64,000 nt of DNA, taken from NCBI GenBank assembly GCA_905221605.1, contig CAJNDS010000535.1, forward strand, positions 298,501 through 362,500, given 5' to 3'. Of the stretch, positions 1 through 9,468 are shown in pieces. This DNA comes from Symbiodinium natans. Taxonomy: Eukaryota; Sar; Dinophyceae; Suessiales; Symbiodiniaceae. How positions within the stretch are numbered: the first letter of the stretch is position 1; each line of letters opens with the position of its first letter. Below the pieces are notes generated by a model. That model was not told the origin of the DNA. It did not search any database and was given only the letters and a program-made list of their open reading frames with translations. Made by a program: the position numbers and the translations under genes.

Positions 1-1136
1 TGTAACACCACGATCATCCTTTTTGGTATGTGTTTGTACGCAGTGCCCCATGGTCAGTATATACCTCCGCATCTCTCTGCGTGTCCCAGGCCACCCAGAT
101 AAAAACAGAAGAAGGAGGAGGGCCCGGCGTCCGAGCAGGGGTGCGTGAGACCGGAGGTTCGTCACGGGACCGCCGCCGGCTGGATATCCGATTGGCGCGC
201 GTGGCAGCCCAAAGCAGCAGATGCAGCAAGCCCTAAACTTCACACAATCTTCTTTTCAGATGTTCCATGTGCATTTTCATGTGTTTCCCGGTCGTTGGAA
301 TCAGTCGCGTGATTGTCTCCGAGGTCTGTTACCCGAAGACGACGGCTTCGTCCTATGTGGCGATCACTCCTGTGTCTCAGCGGGAGCTCGCAAACGAATT
401 GTCATTTGGCTCACCTGGTCTCGTCAAAACGTCTTCCTTGCTTGCAAGACTTTGCTGCTCTTGGGATGTCGCCAATCTATGCCTGTCATGAGTCCTGCCG
501 AGGTTGGAGGTGTGTCGTTGCTGCGGCGTGTTTTTTTTGTCTCGGAGTCTCGGCGGTTTCTAATGCCGCAGTTGTTAGTTCATTCGCCAGTTCTGTGCAG
601 TGACTTACATATGCCTTGGCCGATGTGGACATGTCTTCTGTGTCCGATGACTCGTTTTCCACTTTCAGTGAGCAGGACTGTTGTTCTCGCAATTCTTGCG
701 CCCTAAACCCGAAACCCTCAACCCTAAACCCTGAACCCTAAACCTTCGGCAGGACGCCATGAGCGAGGCCCTCGCACGAGCCCCTGACAGCCCTTGGAGG
801 GGGCCCTTCAGTCCTCACACACCGATCGAATTGCTCCAGGCCTCCTGGCGATTGAGCATGCGCGGGTGTCAATCCTGTTGGTAGCTTCTGCTTCCTTCTG
901 CTGTCTTGAGGATGGACCGGGCTTGGTCGTGTTGCCCGAAGATGAAGACACAGAAGCTGCCTCACTCGTAGGAGGGCATTGTTTTTTTCTTAGACAGTTG
1001 TTCTGTCTGGCTGCTCTGGCATGTGCATTTGTATGTGTGTAGAAATGAGTATATGTGAAAGTATGCCGCCCAGGACTTTGTCCCGAGGACACCGCCCACA
1101 TTGCTTGCAGCTGCCCGTCGACTTGCTCTTCTACAG
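1..1136. other. Unassigned stretch with a short CCCTAAA block
   Basis: No gene recognised. Several overlapping frames are open by chance (for example + 221-706) but none shows a family motif or clear splice signals. A short degenerate CCCTAAA block lies at about 700-745, and a candidate pyrimidine-rich acceptor ends at 1136. The base composition is mixed and unlike the intron arrays further right. Confidence 0.4.
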
Positions 1137-1452
1137 GGTCAGGCGGTGCAGTCCAACGCGCCTCCTGGGCCTCCACCCTCGACGCCAAGCCCAATGCTTC
1201 CCCCCACTCTCGCCGGCACGCACACGTTTGGGCTCGCCTCCAAGTTCGCCTACGCCGGCAGATGCTGGGTCAGATCTCTCACCCATGGAGGTATCTTCTT
1301 TGTCTCCACGTTCACCGATGCTTGCAACCAGTACGGCAGAGTCTTGCCCGCGCAGAACGAGTCTAGTGCGGGTGTGCTTGGACATCTCTCTTGGTCGTTC
1401 TCTTCGCCGTTCTTGTCTTCAGATGTCGAAGCACGCGAGACGCTCGACATGA
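1137..1452 (+). CDS. Candidate Ser/Pro-rich coding exon
   Basis: A good acceptor (GCTCTTCTACAG) ends at 1136 and is followed by about 300 bp without a stop in more than one + frame. The frame ending at 1452 is the most protein-like in its second half, rich in Ser, Pro and Thr (segments such as SPPSSPTPADAG and SPMEVSSLSPRS). No domain is recognised. It lies upstream of an acidic exon and a Gag-like region and may belong to the same decayed element, which is inference. The frame choice is uncertain. Confidence 0.35.
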
Positions 1453-1559
1453 TCATGTCCGTGGATGCTGGCCCAGGCCCAGATATGGCATCGCATGCGA
1501 GACGCCCGGACAGGTGGTAGCCATCGCCCAGCAGGCAGGCACGCCAATCGGCCTGCCAG

Positions 1560-1943
1560 TTGCGAGCCAGCGTAGCCGTGGATGATGGTGCTCAGAGAAT
1601 TTCGGATTTTCTGGAGGAGTGGTGGCAGACGGACGGCCGCAAATTGCTTTCCGGGAAAACGGAACAGCTTCCTGCCGCCGCAGCAGACGGCGAGGAGTCG
1701 AGTGACTCTGAGCCTGAGATGGAGGAGCTGCAGAAACTGGAAGAGGAGACCGAGCAGGAACGAGTGCAGCGTGGCATGGAGAGCGTGACCAGAGAAGCAA
1801 AACTGAGGATGGACCTGGAGGCAATCCAAGCCCATGCCCATGAGCCAACGGATGAGCCGGGGGAAACAGAGATGAAGCCTCTGACGCGGAGGTGCCAGCT
1901 GTCGGACAGGATCGCTGCCCCAGGACTTTGTCACAGATCCTGA
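1560..1943 (+). CDS. Acidic, charged helical coding exon, no family recognised
   Basis: The reading begins after a possible acceptor (CTGCCAG at 1553-1559) and ends at TGA 1941-1943. There is no ATG, so this is an internal exon or a fragment. It opens with a tryptophan-containing segment (DFLEEWWQ), followed by an acidic stretch (DGEESSDSEPEMEELQ) and a Glu/Arg-rich predicted helix (EEETEQERVQRG). Composition strongly suggests real coding. It lies about 600 bp upstream of the retroelement Gag-like region, to which it may belong. Confidence 0.5.
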   Translation: MRASVAVDDGAQRISDFLEEWWQTDGRKLLSGKTEQLPAAAADGEESSDSEPEMEELQKLEEETEQERVQRGMESVTREAKLRMDLEAIQAHAHEPTDEPGETEMKPLTRRCQLSDRIAAPGLCHRS

Positions 1944-2201
1944 AAGCCTGTTGTTCGACGCAACTACATACAACTCTTGTTTTAAACCTTTCATTTTTTC
2001 CCTAAAACACATAACCTTTCAGATAATTATACTGGACATAAGTCTTGAGCCCCCTTGATCTCCGAGGCAACGTGGAGAAGTACAACCGAACGACAAGGAC
2101 ACCCCTATGCAAGCAGTGAAGCGAGCCCAGGTGATTTAGCCACTCTTAGCTCGTGCGGTGGAAGAAGCTCCCATCGATCGTGGAGAAGTTCGAAGCCATT
2201 G

Positions 2202-2376
2202 AATTCGCAGCAGGTGCAGGAGTCAGCCTTAGCGGAGAAATTGGCAATTCATAGCCGTGCGCCAGTCACGCTTGGCACGCAGCAATACGCACAGCTGGTC
2301 GCTCAGCAGGTGGACGATGCATGCAAAGCGAAAGCGACTAGCCAGATCACGAAATTTCGGCCCAGTTTCGTGGTAG
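2202..2376 (+). CDS. Coding exon upstream of the Gag-like region
   Basis: The open frame reads segments such as QESALAEKLAIHSRAP and QYAQLVAQQVDDACKAK and ends SFVVG. With the donor at 2377 (G|GTGGAC) the exon leaves one base, and the next exon (2471-2568) needs exactly one base before its first full codon, so the two join in phase. The 2377-2470 intron ends in a pyrimidine-rich CCCCTGGCCAG. No domain is named. Confidence 0.5.
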
Positions 2377-2470
2377 GTGGACCTTTGCTAAATGCCCCCC
2401 CCCAAAAAAAAAAGAGTACAGTGAAAATAGAAAATGTTTTTCGCTATCTTCTGTGTCTGCCCCTGGCCAG

Positions 2471-2568
2471 GTGCGGCCAAGAAGAGGGATTATCAGCTGG
2501 TGGCCTTGCGGGAGCACGTCTGTGGCGAAACACTCTTGGGGCTGGTCGCGGAGGTCTGGCGAGTGAAG
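2471..2568 (+). CDS. Coding exon with clean splice sites
   Basis: Flanked by CCCTGGCCAG| and AAG|GTAAAA. The frame in phase with the preceding exon reads AAKKRDYQLVALREHV and ends VAEVWRVK. It is basic and helical, with no recognised family. It leads into the Gag-like segment that follows. Confidence 0.55.
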
Positions 2569-2590
2569 GTAAAAAAATCAACCTCGGAGG

Positions 2591-3275
2591 ATGGTGGACA
2601 GGGCATGGGCAGAGAACGAAAGACTCAGAGCGGAGCTCCAACCCTCTCGCCACGCACAGGCGTTGGGTGTTGGTGGTGGGTTTTCAGGTTCAAGGGTTGT
2701 TGAAGGGATTGATTCCGAGGCCCCAGCTGCCCCGATGGCAGCAGCAAGCGCAAGCCTTCCACGGGCGCCTTCGGTCCCTCAACCCGCGAGTAGCAGCCCA
2801 TACCCACCGCCGCCGCCGGTAGAAGCGCAGGGTGTCAGAGGTCTCATGTCAGGATTGCTGGGGAGGTCAAGGTCTCAAAGCCCCCCACCTGGGAGTAGGC
2901 CGCAAACTGAACCCACAAGTGCAAATCAGCAAACCTCCACAACATCAGCGCAAAGCCCAAGTCCGAACCTGATGGACCTGCTCGCTGCGAACATGTTGCA
3001 GTCTTTGCAAAATCAATCCCAATCCTCAGGTGAGAAATCCCCAATTCCCGAGCAGGATAAACCAGGAACCGTGGCATTCCCTGCGCCCCCTAGATGCTGT
3101 CACGGAGCAGGGCATTTTGGAGTACCAAGACTGGTTGACACACGTGTCGGGGACTGTTGCGGATGTTTCGGACACAGCTGCTGGGTGCTGGGAGGGTGTC
3201 ATGCAAACTGTAGATCAAGCGTATAAGCACTGGGCTACTGCGAGAGCGCCTGCAGAAGGCGATAGAAGGCGATAG
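2591..3275 (+). pseudogene. Retroelement Gag-like region, frame-disrupted
   Basis: The first part (2591 to about 3060) is a Gln/Ser/Pro-rich linker with segments such as PQTEPTSANQQTSTT and LLAANMLQSLQNQ. The frame then changes near 3060. The second frame (about 3063-3275) reads VTEQGILEYQDWLTHVSG, then VADVSDTAAGCWEGVM and QTVDQAYKHW, ending at TAG 3273-3275. A DWL..VSG..ADVSDTA..WW-type block followed by a Tyr/Trp helix resembles the Gag-like domain of dinoflagellate copia-type elements; this is family knowledge recalled, not searched. The frame change suggests decay or an unrecognised small intron. No protease, integrase or reverse transcriptase follows. Confidence 0.5.
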
Positions 3276-3514
3276 GGGGGTTCAGGGCTTTAAGCTAACC
3301 CCTACAACCCTAAACCCTAAACCTTGTTGCGCCTGCAGAAGGCGATAGGCTTAGGGGAACCTTGAACTGTAAACGCGTCTAGGCCCTAAACCCAGCCTAA
3401 GCCCAAACCCTAAACCCTAAAACCCTGGGCAGGGCACGGGGAGGGCAGGGGAGAGTGCCTACAGAAGGCGATAGAAGGCGGTTTAGGGCTTTAAACTAAT
3501 CCTAAAACCCTAAC

Positions 3515-3755
3515 AGGGTTTGTTCTCAGATCACCCAGACCTTCAGCCCAAACCTTAAGATTTGATTAGATGGGTTTCGGTTATTAAGAGTGGGTTGTAT
3601 ACCAATAATGGCCTTTGTTTGTGCCGAACCAACGCGGTATACAAACGCAGTTTTGGGTATAGCTGCTGGGTGTCGGCGCCAACAGTATTGTAGCAACTCA
3701 AAAATCAGAAGGAATACTGCTGCAGGCTCATTGTTTCAGGGTGTTCAGGGCAATG
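3515..3755 (+). repeat. 240-bp dispersed repeat, copy 1
   Basis: Nearly collinear with 4698-4943. Both begin AGGGTTTGTTCTCAGATCACC and end CATTGTTTCAGGGTGTTCAGG. The unit contains an internal 9-bp inverted repeat, TTGTATACC...GGTATACAA, with a loop of about 35 bp. Differences are scattered substitutions and small indels, typical of an ageing duplication. No convincing coding sequence. Confidence 0.8.
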
Positions 3756-4697
3756 CCCCCAACCCAAAACCCACAAACCCTAAACCCTGCACACCCTAAA
3801 TCTGAACCCTCGACCCTGCAAACCCGAAGCCCGAATACCGAGAATGCCCCCTATTCGCTCCTGGTTGCGCCTGAAAAAGGTGGCGAACTCTAAACCCAAA
3901 ACGCTTAACTCTAAACCCCCTAAACCTTAGCCCGAGAATGCTCCTATGCGCTCCTGCTACCGCCTGAAAAAGGCGGTAAACCCTAAGCAAACAACCCTTA
4001 ACTTTCAACCCTAACCCTAGCCGCAGAATGCCCCTATTCGCTCCTGGTCTGGCAGAAGGTGGTACGTGTGTTTCTCTTCTTGGGGGGCAGGGGTGTCTGA
4101 CTCCAAAACTTATAAACCCTAAACCCTAACTCTCCTCATCCTGGAGCCCGACAGAGTCGGCCGGCCATCGAGCGGGGGCCCCAGATCTAAACCCTAAACC
4201 CTAACGCCCCTCGAGCCTCTAATTCGTCTGAACCCCAAGCCGATAAAGCCTAAGCTGACAACCGCCCCGAGCAGCACGCAAAGACAACCCTACTCAACCT
4301 TAGCCCGAACACGAAAAGGCATTTGGGGGATAGCGGGTGCGCCTGAAGAGGGCGATGTGCGCCTGAAGAGGGCGATAGATAGGGACTAAAGTGGGAACTT
4401 TACACTACTATAGAGGGTAGATGATACTTTGGGTTGCGCCTGCAGAAGGCGATAGGTAAAAGTTGGGGGTTGAGGGTGCCGAGTTCCTGGGCCTAGGAGA
4501 AAGGGTCTAGACCTATACCCAGCCTAAACCCCAAATCCCAACCCCCAAACCCCAAACCCTAGACCCCAAACCCTAGCCCGAGAATGCCCTTATTCTCAAG
4601 TAAGAGACACCCCTTTGTCGCCGAGATCTTCAAATGGCGAAGCTGCCCTTCAGCCGGCTGCCGTGCGATCCAGGAGGCCAGGACAAGTGAGGGCAAT

Positions 4698-4943
4698 AGG
4701 GTTTGTTCTCAGATCACCCAGACCTTAAGCCCAAACCTTAAGTTTTAATTGGATGGGTTTCGGTTACTAAGAGTGGGTTGTATACCAAGAATGACTTTTG
4801 TTTATTCTGAACCAACACGGTATACAAACGCAGTTCTGGGTATAGCTGCTGGGTGTCAGCGCCAAAAGTATTGTACCAGCTCAACAATGCATAAGAAGGG
4901 ATTCTGATGTAGGCTCATTGTTTCAGGGTGTTCAGGAAATGCA
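4698..4943 (+). repeat. 240-bp dispersed repeat, copy 2
   Basis: Second copy of the 3515-3755 block, same orientation, about 1.2 kb downstream. The TTGTATACC/GGTATACAA inverted repeat is kept exactly although flanking bases have changed, so the hairpin may be what matters or may simply reflect a transposon-like structure. Confidence 0.8.
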
Positions 4944-5303
4944 CTAAATTTGTATGCAACTTCCTCCGTCCGCACCTCCTGTAAGACCCTGCGACCCCTG
5001 CTTCAAGCCCTCGCCTGTCAAATCATATGACTTAGCGCCCTGCAGACTCTGTGTTGTAATGGCTTTGCTTCCGGCGCCCATGCCATTTAAGTGTTGTTCG
5101 GTCCCCTTCCCCGACGGTGGACCATTAAACCCTAAACTCTAAACCCTAGACCCTAAACCCTAAACCCTAACCCCAAAATTCTGTTTCCAGACCTGCCAGT
5201 CGAAGATTCTTCCACCTGTCGAGCTGTCAAACCCCTAAATCCTAAACCCTAAACCCTAAACCCTATAAACCCTAAACCCTAAACCCTACGTGCCCCTTCC
5301 GCC

Positions 5304-5471
5304 ATGCGGCCGCGCGGCCAGACAAGCCAGGAGTTCAAGCGAGCGCAGCGGCGCCTGAACCCTCCTCCGGTGGTGCCACCGCGGCCGAAGGACATCTTGG
5401 TTGCCGTTCAGGGTGTTCAGGGCTTGGGTGCGGGGGTGGTTGACTGCAAGTGTCAGAGTCAGCTTCCATGA
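5304..5471 (+). CDS. Small ORF with ATG, 55 aa, unknown
   Basis: An ATG-initiated frame ends at TGA 5469-5471. It is basic and Pro-rich (QEFKRAQRRLNPPPVV, PPRPKDILVAV). It directly precedes another well-formed exon at 5499, so it may be a first exon whose true donor lies before the stop. No domain recognised. Confidence 0.35.
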   Translation: MRPRGQTSQEFKRAQRRLNPPPVVPPRPKDILVAVQGVQGLGAGVVDCKCQSQLP

Positions 5472-5498
5472 AAGAAACTTGTGAATCCCTCCCTGCAG

Positions 5499-5705
5499 GG
5501 GCCGGATGGAACTGGCTTCGCTGTGCCTGTAGCGGCTGGCGTGCCGTCTCCGGCACCGGCTTCTGTGCCTGATTTCATCATCTTGTGTATTCGTTTTTTC
5601 TACGAGGCCATGGGTTTGTTGGCCCTGAAAATTCCGGGGTTTCCAAAACAGGTCCGGCCTCCTGCGCAGGCGGTGAGACCACCACCTGTTGCAGCAGCTT
5701 GGTAG
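5499..5705 (+). CDS. Coding exon ending in a stop, possible membrane segment
   Basis: Acceptor TCCCTCCCTGCAG| at 5498. The frame reads GPDGTGFAVPVAAGVPS, then a hydrophobic stretch (FIILCIRFFYEAMGLLAL), and a Pro/Ala-rich tail ending VAAAW and TAG at 5703-5705. The pattern suggests a terminal exon with one membrane-associated helix. Family unknown. CGCCT/AGGCG hairpins follow within 60 bp, presumably in the 3' UTR. Confidence 0.5.
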   Translation, partial: GPDGTGFAVPVAAGVPSPAPASVPDFIILCIRFFYEAMGLLALKIPGFPKQVRPPAQAVRPPPVAAAW

Positions 5706-5910
5706 GCTACGAGAGAACTATTCGGTTTGGTGTTGCGCCCGACACCTCCAAAGAGTAAAAATTGTTGCGCCCGAGAAAGGCGATAGTAGTAGAGGTTGCC
5801 CCTGACAAAGGCGATATCACTTAGGGAGGCGTGCAAGGTCAAAGCTATATGCTCCGTGGTGCTCTCGTTGCAGCCTGGCGATGTCCACGTTGCGCTTGAA
5901 AAGATGTCAG

Positions 5911-6167
5911 TCGCCTGATCGTGAGCCTGGGTCAGGATCCCCATGATGAGGCCACGCACAAGGCATTGGCTGATGGCCTGGCGCTCGAGACCGAGGAACC
6001 GGAAGTTGCAAAGCCGCAGGACTCGGAGCAAGCGGCAATGCTGGAGGAGACTCTCCAGCACGTCCAGCTGCCTGCAGACTTGAAGTCGATCTTGCTGAAG
6101 ATGGACAGTTGTGAGCTTGCAAAGCTGGTCCCATGCCGCCACGCGCCAGCGCCTAAGCAGGCGCAAT
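5911..6167 (+). CDS. Coding exon, acidic helical protein, unknown
   Basis: The frame opens after AAGATGTCAG| and reads THKALADGLALETEEPE, EQAAMLEETLQHVQLP and LKSILLKMDSCELAKL, ending at donor T|GTGAGC. The intron 6168-6245 ends CTTCACCCACAG. Codon use and charge pattern are convincingly coding. This is the first of three pieces (5911-6167, 6246-6565, 6656-7153) that look like one gene although the frames do not join perfectly. Confidence 0.55.
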
Positions 6168-6245
6168 GTGAGCCCGCGTCTCGAAGCATTGTCCGAACAA
6201 TTGTGGTGTCTCAGGTCGGGATGCCCTGATTCACTTCACCCACAG

Positions 6246-6565
6246 GCCCAGACCATCGACGACTTCATGACGGAATGCTGGGCACAGCAAGCTGGTGTAT
6301 CTCGATGGCAAGCACTTGGACGGTCGCAGCCAGAAAACCGAGGGGCAGATCAAGAGGGAGGTCCAGAAGAGAGTCAAGGAGCTGGCGGGTGATATGTGCC
6401 GAAGGAAATCCACTGTCACAGTGCGGCTCCTTTACCCCTTCAGGGAACTCGGCGACAGCGGTCACTTCAAAACCCGAACCAGAACAGCAATGCACGCCTC
6501 CCTTCCGGAGCCCTTGGAGAACCTCTTCGTGATCAAGGCCAGGAAGGATGGCTCTGCGACAAAAA
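6246..6565 (+). pseudogene. Second exon of the 5.9-7.2 kb gene, with an apparent frameshift
   Basis: After CACCCACAG| one frame reads AQTIDDFMTECWAQ. From about 6283 a different frame takes over (HSKLVYLDGKHLDGRS, KREVQKRVKELAGDM, LENLFVIKARKDGS) up to a donor at 6566 (AAAA|GTATGTGGG). The switch implies a one-base indel or a missed tiny intron, so the locus may be decaying. The Lys/Arg/Glu-rich helix could bind nucleic acid, but no family is recognised. Confidence 0.5.
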
Positions 6566-6655
6566 GTATGTGGGCCTGGAAGCAGACACATGCAGCCGGG
6601 GCATGCCCAATTTGTGCTCCGAGCTGCAACAGCAAAGAACTTTCATTGCATGTAG

Positions 6656-7153
6656 GAGTACGAAATTGAATTGCTGTGTCCACCTTCCGTCGACGTCATT
6701 GCGGAGGCCAAGTCGTTGAACCTGCTGAGCCATGACTACGCTGCAACCACCGAGCAGCTGAAGGAAGTTGAGAAGGCCAAAGTCTCGCAGAAGCTGAGCT
6801 TGAAGGGCCAGGTCCTTGCCTTGAAGCTGCTGGATCACGCTTCCCAGAGTGACTCCAGACAGCCTTTGGTGATTGCAGCAAGCAAGTGGCCCAAGCCAAA
6901 GGCCAGCATTGCAAGTCTGCCTCGATCCCTTCATGACCTGATCCTGGCGGTGCCATCTTCGGGCGAAAATGGGGAAGCGCTTGTGAGGAGCGTCCTGCCC
7001 ACAGAAGTCTTAAAGATGAAGGGATGGACATGGAATGTGGTAAGCCTGGCGACGCTGCCTCCAAAGGCAGAGATGCAGTCCGTGCAACGACTGCCACACA
7101 TGCCGGCGGTTCGCGCGTGGCTGCAAGGTGCTCTTGGCCAGCTGACAATTTGA
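6656..7153 (+). CDS. Third exon of the 5.9-7.2 kb gene, terminal, unknown
   Basis: Acceptor TTGCATGTAG| at 6655. About 165 codons follow without a stop: EYEIELLCPPSVDVIAE, LKEVEKAKVSQKLSLKG, LLDHASQSDSRQPLVIA, LVRSVLPTEVLKMKGW, ending ALGQLTI and TGA at 7151-7153. It is a mixed alpha/beta-looking globular sequence. The phase does not match the upstream donor exactly (one base left over), consistent with the damage in the previous exon. Function unknown. Confidence 0.6.
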   Translation, partial: EYEIELLCPPSVDVIAEAKSLNLLSHDYAATTEQLKEVEKAKVSQKLSLKGQVLALKLLDHASQSDSRQPLVIAASKWPKPKASIASLPRSLHDLILAVPSSGENGEALVRSVLPTEVLKMKGWTWNVVSLATLPPKAEMQSVQRLPHMPAVRAWLQGALGQLTI

Positions 7154-7467
7154 AGTGTCAGAATCCCTCAGTGGCTTCCTGGTTCGAAGAACCTAATTTT
7201 GGCCCAGTTGCATGCTGAGCAGCAGCATGGCATGTCGGCAGGTGGAGCACTTGGGATAACAAAAACTTGACCTGTCCAGCGCTTGGCCATAGCATGCACG
7301 AAAGCCAGGCGACGACATGACCCACATGGAGACTGGCGCCTGGCTCTCAGAGACATGTGTGTTTTGTCTGGAGGTCGGCGTTCTGCTACAGAAGGATCAG
7401 GGTTTAGGGTTTGGGGTTCGAGGTCCTTGGGGAATGATGGTGTAACGCAGAGGCTCACCCATTTGTA
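7154..7467. other. Non-coding gap with a single TTTAGGG trace
   Basis: No supported gene. A short GTTTAGGGTTTGGGGTT trace lies at about 7400. The stretch separates the + strand gene ending at 7153 from the minus-strand kinase relic and may hold both 3' ends, which would make this a convergent junction. Confidence 0.4.
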
Positions 7468-8348
7468 CTATTGAGGAACATTGGAAAAAGCGCGGGCCAA
7501 GCGTCCTGTTGAGCTCGCTTGCGCACCACGCCTGCCAAACGTTGATGAGACTTCGCATGAGGGGCATAACTCAGTCAAAATCTGCTGCACTGTTGCGAAA
7601 AGTTTGCAGCCGCTGGCCATCTCGGCCAAAGAAACGCCATAAGCCCAGGCTTCTGTTTTTTCTGAAACATGCCACGTTGACGAAGCTCCAAAATTTCTGG
7701 GCATCGGTAGTTGCCAGTGTACGGCGCCAAATCGAGTTTCTGTCCCGGGAGCTTTCCTCGCGCGCATTGCCAAAACGTGTCAGCTTTGCAAGGAACTGCA
7801 CGTCGCACCAGTGGAATACTCGGGGGCGAATGTCGCAGTGAAGAAGTCGCAGCTCCGAGTGCAAATAACGCAAAGCACTTGCCACCTGCGACGCTGCAGC
7901 TTGCAGCTTCTCGCCTTTGAAGGGGCCCTGCTGCTCAACCAAGTCTGCCACGCACGGCAGGGCCGGATGAAGAAGCACTCTGATAGCATCGCCTCCGGGC
8001 TCCAATAATTTGCAGAAGGAACAGCGGCGTCACGTCAGCAGGTGCGGATTGAAGGCGCTGGAGGACCTTCAACTCTCGGGCGAGATCATTGGGGTCAGAG
8101 TACATCACAGCGTGACAACGCCAGTGGAGATTGCTGTGTGTCGGCTGGTAGGTGGTAATGGCGTTGCCCGGGTACACCACCTTTCCCAAAACAAAGGATC
8201 CAACAACAATGTTCATTGGGCTGGACTCCTTCTGGCCATCTTCCTTTGTACCCACTGGTGCAGGAGAAAATACTTGCTGCCGGGCCCGCTCCTGCGCCTC
8301 CTTTTCCTTGGCCAAATCCTCCCGCCCAAGACGCTGGGATGTCCCCAA
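7468..8348 (-). pseudogene. Protein-kinase-like relic with frameshifts
   Basis: Read on the minus strand from 8348 down. An N-lobe-like segment (VVGSFVLGKVVYPGN, then DLARELKVLQRLQ) precedes an alphaE/catalytic-loop-like block, SALRYLHSELRLLHCDIRP, where HCD matches the HxD of kinases. KLTRFGNARE follows, in which the DFG aspartate is replaced by Arg. The frame then shifts and APYTGNYRCPEIL matches an activation-segment/APE-type block. Another shift gives KTEAWAYGVSLAEMASG, resembling subdomain IX. Domain order is correct for a kinase, but at least two frame changes, the missing DFG Asp and no obvious catalytic-loop Asn argue for a pseudogene or pseudokinase. It is the only clear minus-strand gene and lies outside the telomere-repeat region. 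Confidence 0.65.
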
Positions 8349-8528
8349 ATGCCCCGAGAGCCCAAGGTGGCAGGCCCCAAAACACCCGAAGAAGACTCAG
8401 CCTTGCCACCCCCAGCCCCCAAAAACTCATTGTGAACCTAGGTTCCAAAACAAATAGCTCGGTCAAAGCTTTCCGTCAAAACTTTTTTGGGCCCGAACCA
8501 TATACCCTAAACCCTAAACACTGGCCAG

Positions 8529-8635
8529 GAAGCAGAAAAGGATCCGCGATCTCAGCTCGGAGGACACTTGAGGATGCGCTGTTTGAGAAGCGAAGGCTCT
8601 TGCAGACCTTGGTGCAGATACATCAGCGTCCGTGA
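8529..8635 (+). CDS. Candidate terminal exon after a CCCTAAA block
   Basis: A short CCCTAAACCCTAAAC block runs into ACTGGCCAG| at 8528. The open frame reads ARRTLEDALFEKRRLLQ and ends at TGA 8633-8635. It follows the telomere-intron acceptor pattern seen to the right. Upstream exons on + were not identified, so this may be the end of a mostly lost gene. Confidence 0.35.
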
Positions 8636-9187
8636 CAAGTGACTTGTCGCTTGTGACTTGCCAGTGTGGCAATTTAACTTGCTAGTGGCATTTTGGACAT
8701 GCACCGTGCAGAGGAGAGAAAAGAGCCTATTTCTCCGAGACCGATGCTTGCATTGCAGCACTGTTTCCTGCAGTCAGATTGATTGTGTTTCTGGCCCAGG
8801 CATCAGGTCAGCTGCTGACGACCATGATGGCCGCAGTCGGGGAAAGCAATTTGCGATGCATGTCAAGCTTGCTGTTGGCCCACGGATAAGATAGGCAAAC
8901 TCATTCTAGAAATGCTTGAAAGTTTAACCTTGACCCCTTGGGCTCACTGGACCCCTAAGGAGGTTCCAAGGTGTGAGGTATGAGGTTGTGCAGTTGTGCA
9001 TTTGTATATGTTGCTATTTGGCTTACTAGGGTTACTAGGGGAAGGCTACGAAAGATACCCCCTAGAGCCATGTATATGCTAGACTACGTGTACTGTACAG
9101 TGTAAAGAACACAGGTAGCATTTCGTTAGTGTTGTTTCTTTTGTCTTTGCTGAGTGTAGTTCTCAAAGTCTCTGAGCCTGACCATCA
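8636..9187. other. Unique intergenic stretch
   Basis: No gene and no telomere arrays. It contains small inverted repeats such as CCTTGGGG...CCCCTAAGG at about 8936-8963. It lies immediately upstream of the repeat-intron gene block and is a candidate 5' flank or promoter region, but no promoter motif can be pointed to. Confidence 0.4.
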
Positions 9188-9223
9188 TGGAAAACGCGCG
9201 AGCTCCGTTAACAGGGCAGCCTG
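9188..9223 (+). CDS. Possible first exon of the YTH gene
   Basis: ATG at 9188 opens MENARAPLTGQP, with a possible donor at CCT|GTTCAAC (9224). The following exon at 9423 starts in phase 0, so the join is legal. There is no spliced-leader or cap evidence in the sequence, so this start is a guess based on position, just before the first large CCCTAAA array. Confidence 0.25.
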
Positions 9224-9244
9224 TTCAACACCTACCCCAAACCC

Positions 9245-9372
9245 TAAGCACTAAACCCTAAACCCTAAACCCTAAACCCTGAACCCTGAACCCTGAACCC
9301 TGAACCCTAAACCCTAAACCCTAAACTCTAAACCCTAAACCCTAAACCCTAAACCCTAAACCCTAAACCTTG
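9245..9372. repeat. CCCTAAA array before the YTH gene exons
   Basis: About 18 mostly perfect heptamers with a run of CCCTGAA variants in the middle. First large array from the left and the start of the repeat-intron block that continues to the end of the window. Confidence 0.9.
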
Positions 9373-9422
9373 TTGGGCTTTGGGCCATATCCCTGGTCAG
9401 CATCTTTGGTTTGGGCTTTCAG

Positions 9423-9468
9423 CCCCTGGGGCGCTGGGGCATCATGTACTTCAATCAGAGTCGTCTGG
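9423..9468 (+). CDS. YTH gene exon, PLGRWGIMYFNQSRL
   Basis: Acceptor TTGGGCTTTCAG| and donor CTGG|GTTTGGGG. It runs from phase 0 to phase 1 and joins 9974 to give Val at the junction. The intron following it (9469-9973) has TTTAGGG-type sequence first and CCCTAAA-type sequence last. Confidence 0.55.

Larger units (their letters stand above)
3246..5815. repeat. Dispersed CGCCT-N5-AGGCG hairpin repeats
   Basis: A short motif of the form TTGCGCCTGCAGAAGGCGATAG recurs with variations at about 3246, 3326, 3456, 3864, 3957, 4338, 4357, 4433, 5764 and 5794. Its core is a 5-bp palindromic stem (CGCCT/AGGCG) around a variable A/G-rich pentaloop (GCAGA, GAAAA, GAAGA, GAGAA). Copies occur singly, in tandem, or inside a longer unit starting GAGAATGCCCCTATTCGCTCCTG (3838, 3933, 4024). 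One copy overlaps the end of the Gag-like frame. None is seen after 5.82 kb. Confidence 0.7.

Noticed and set aside
3246-5815. CRISPR-like array
   Set aside because: The repeats are irregularly spaced, palindromic and embedded in eukaryotic sequence, with no spacers of uniform length.
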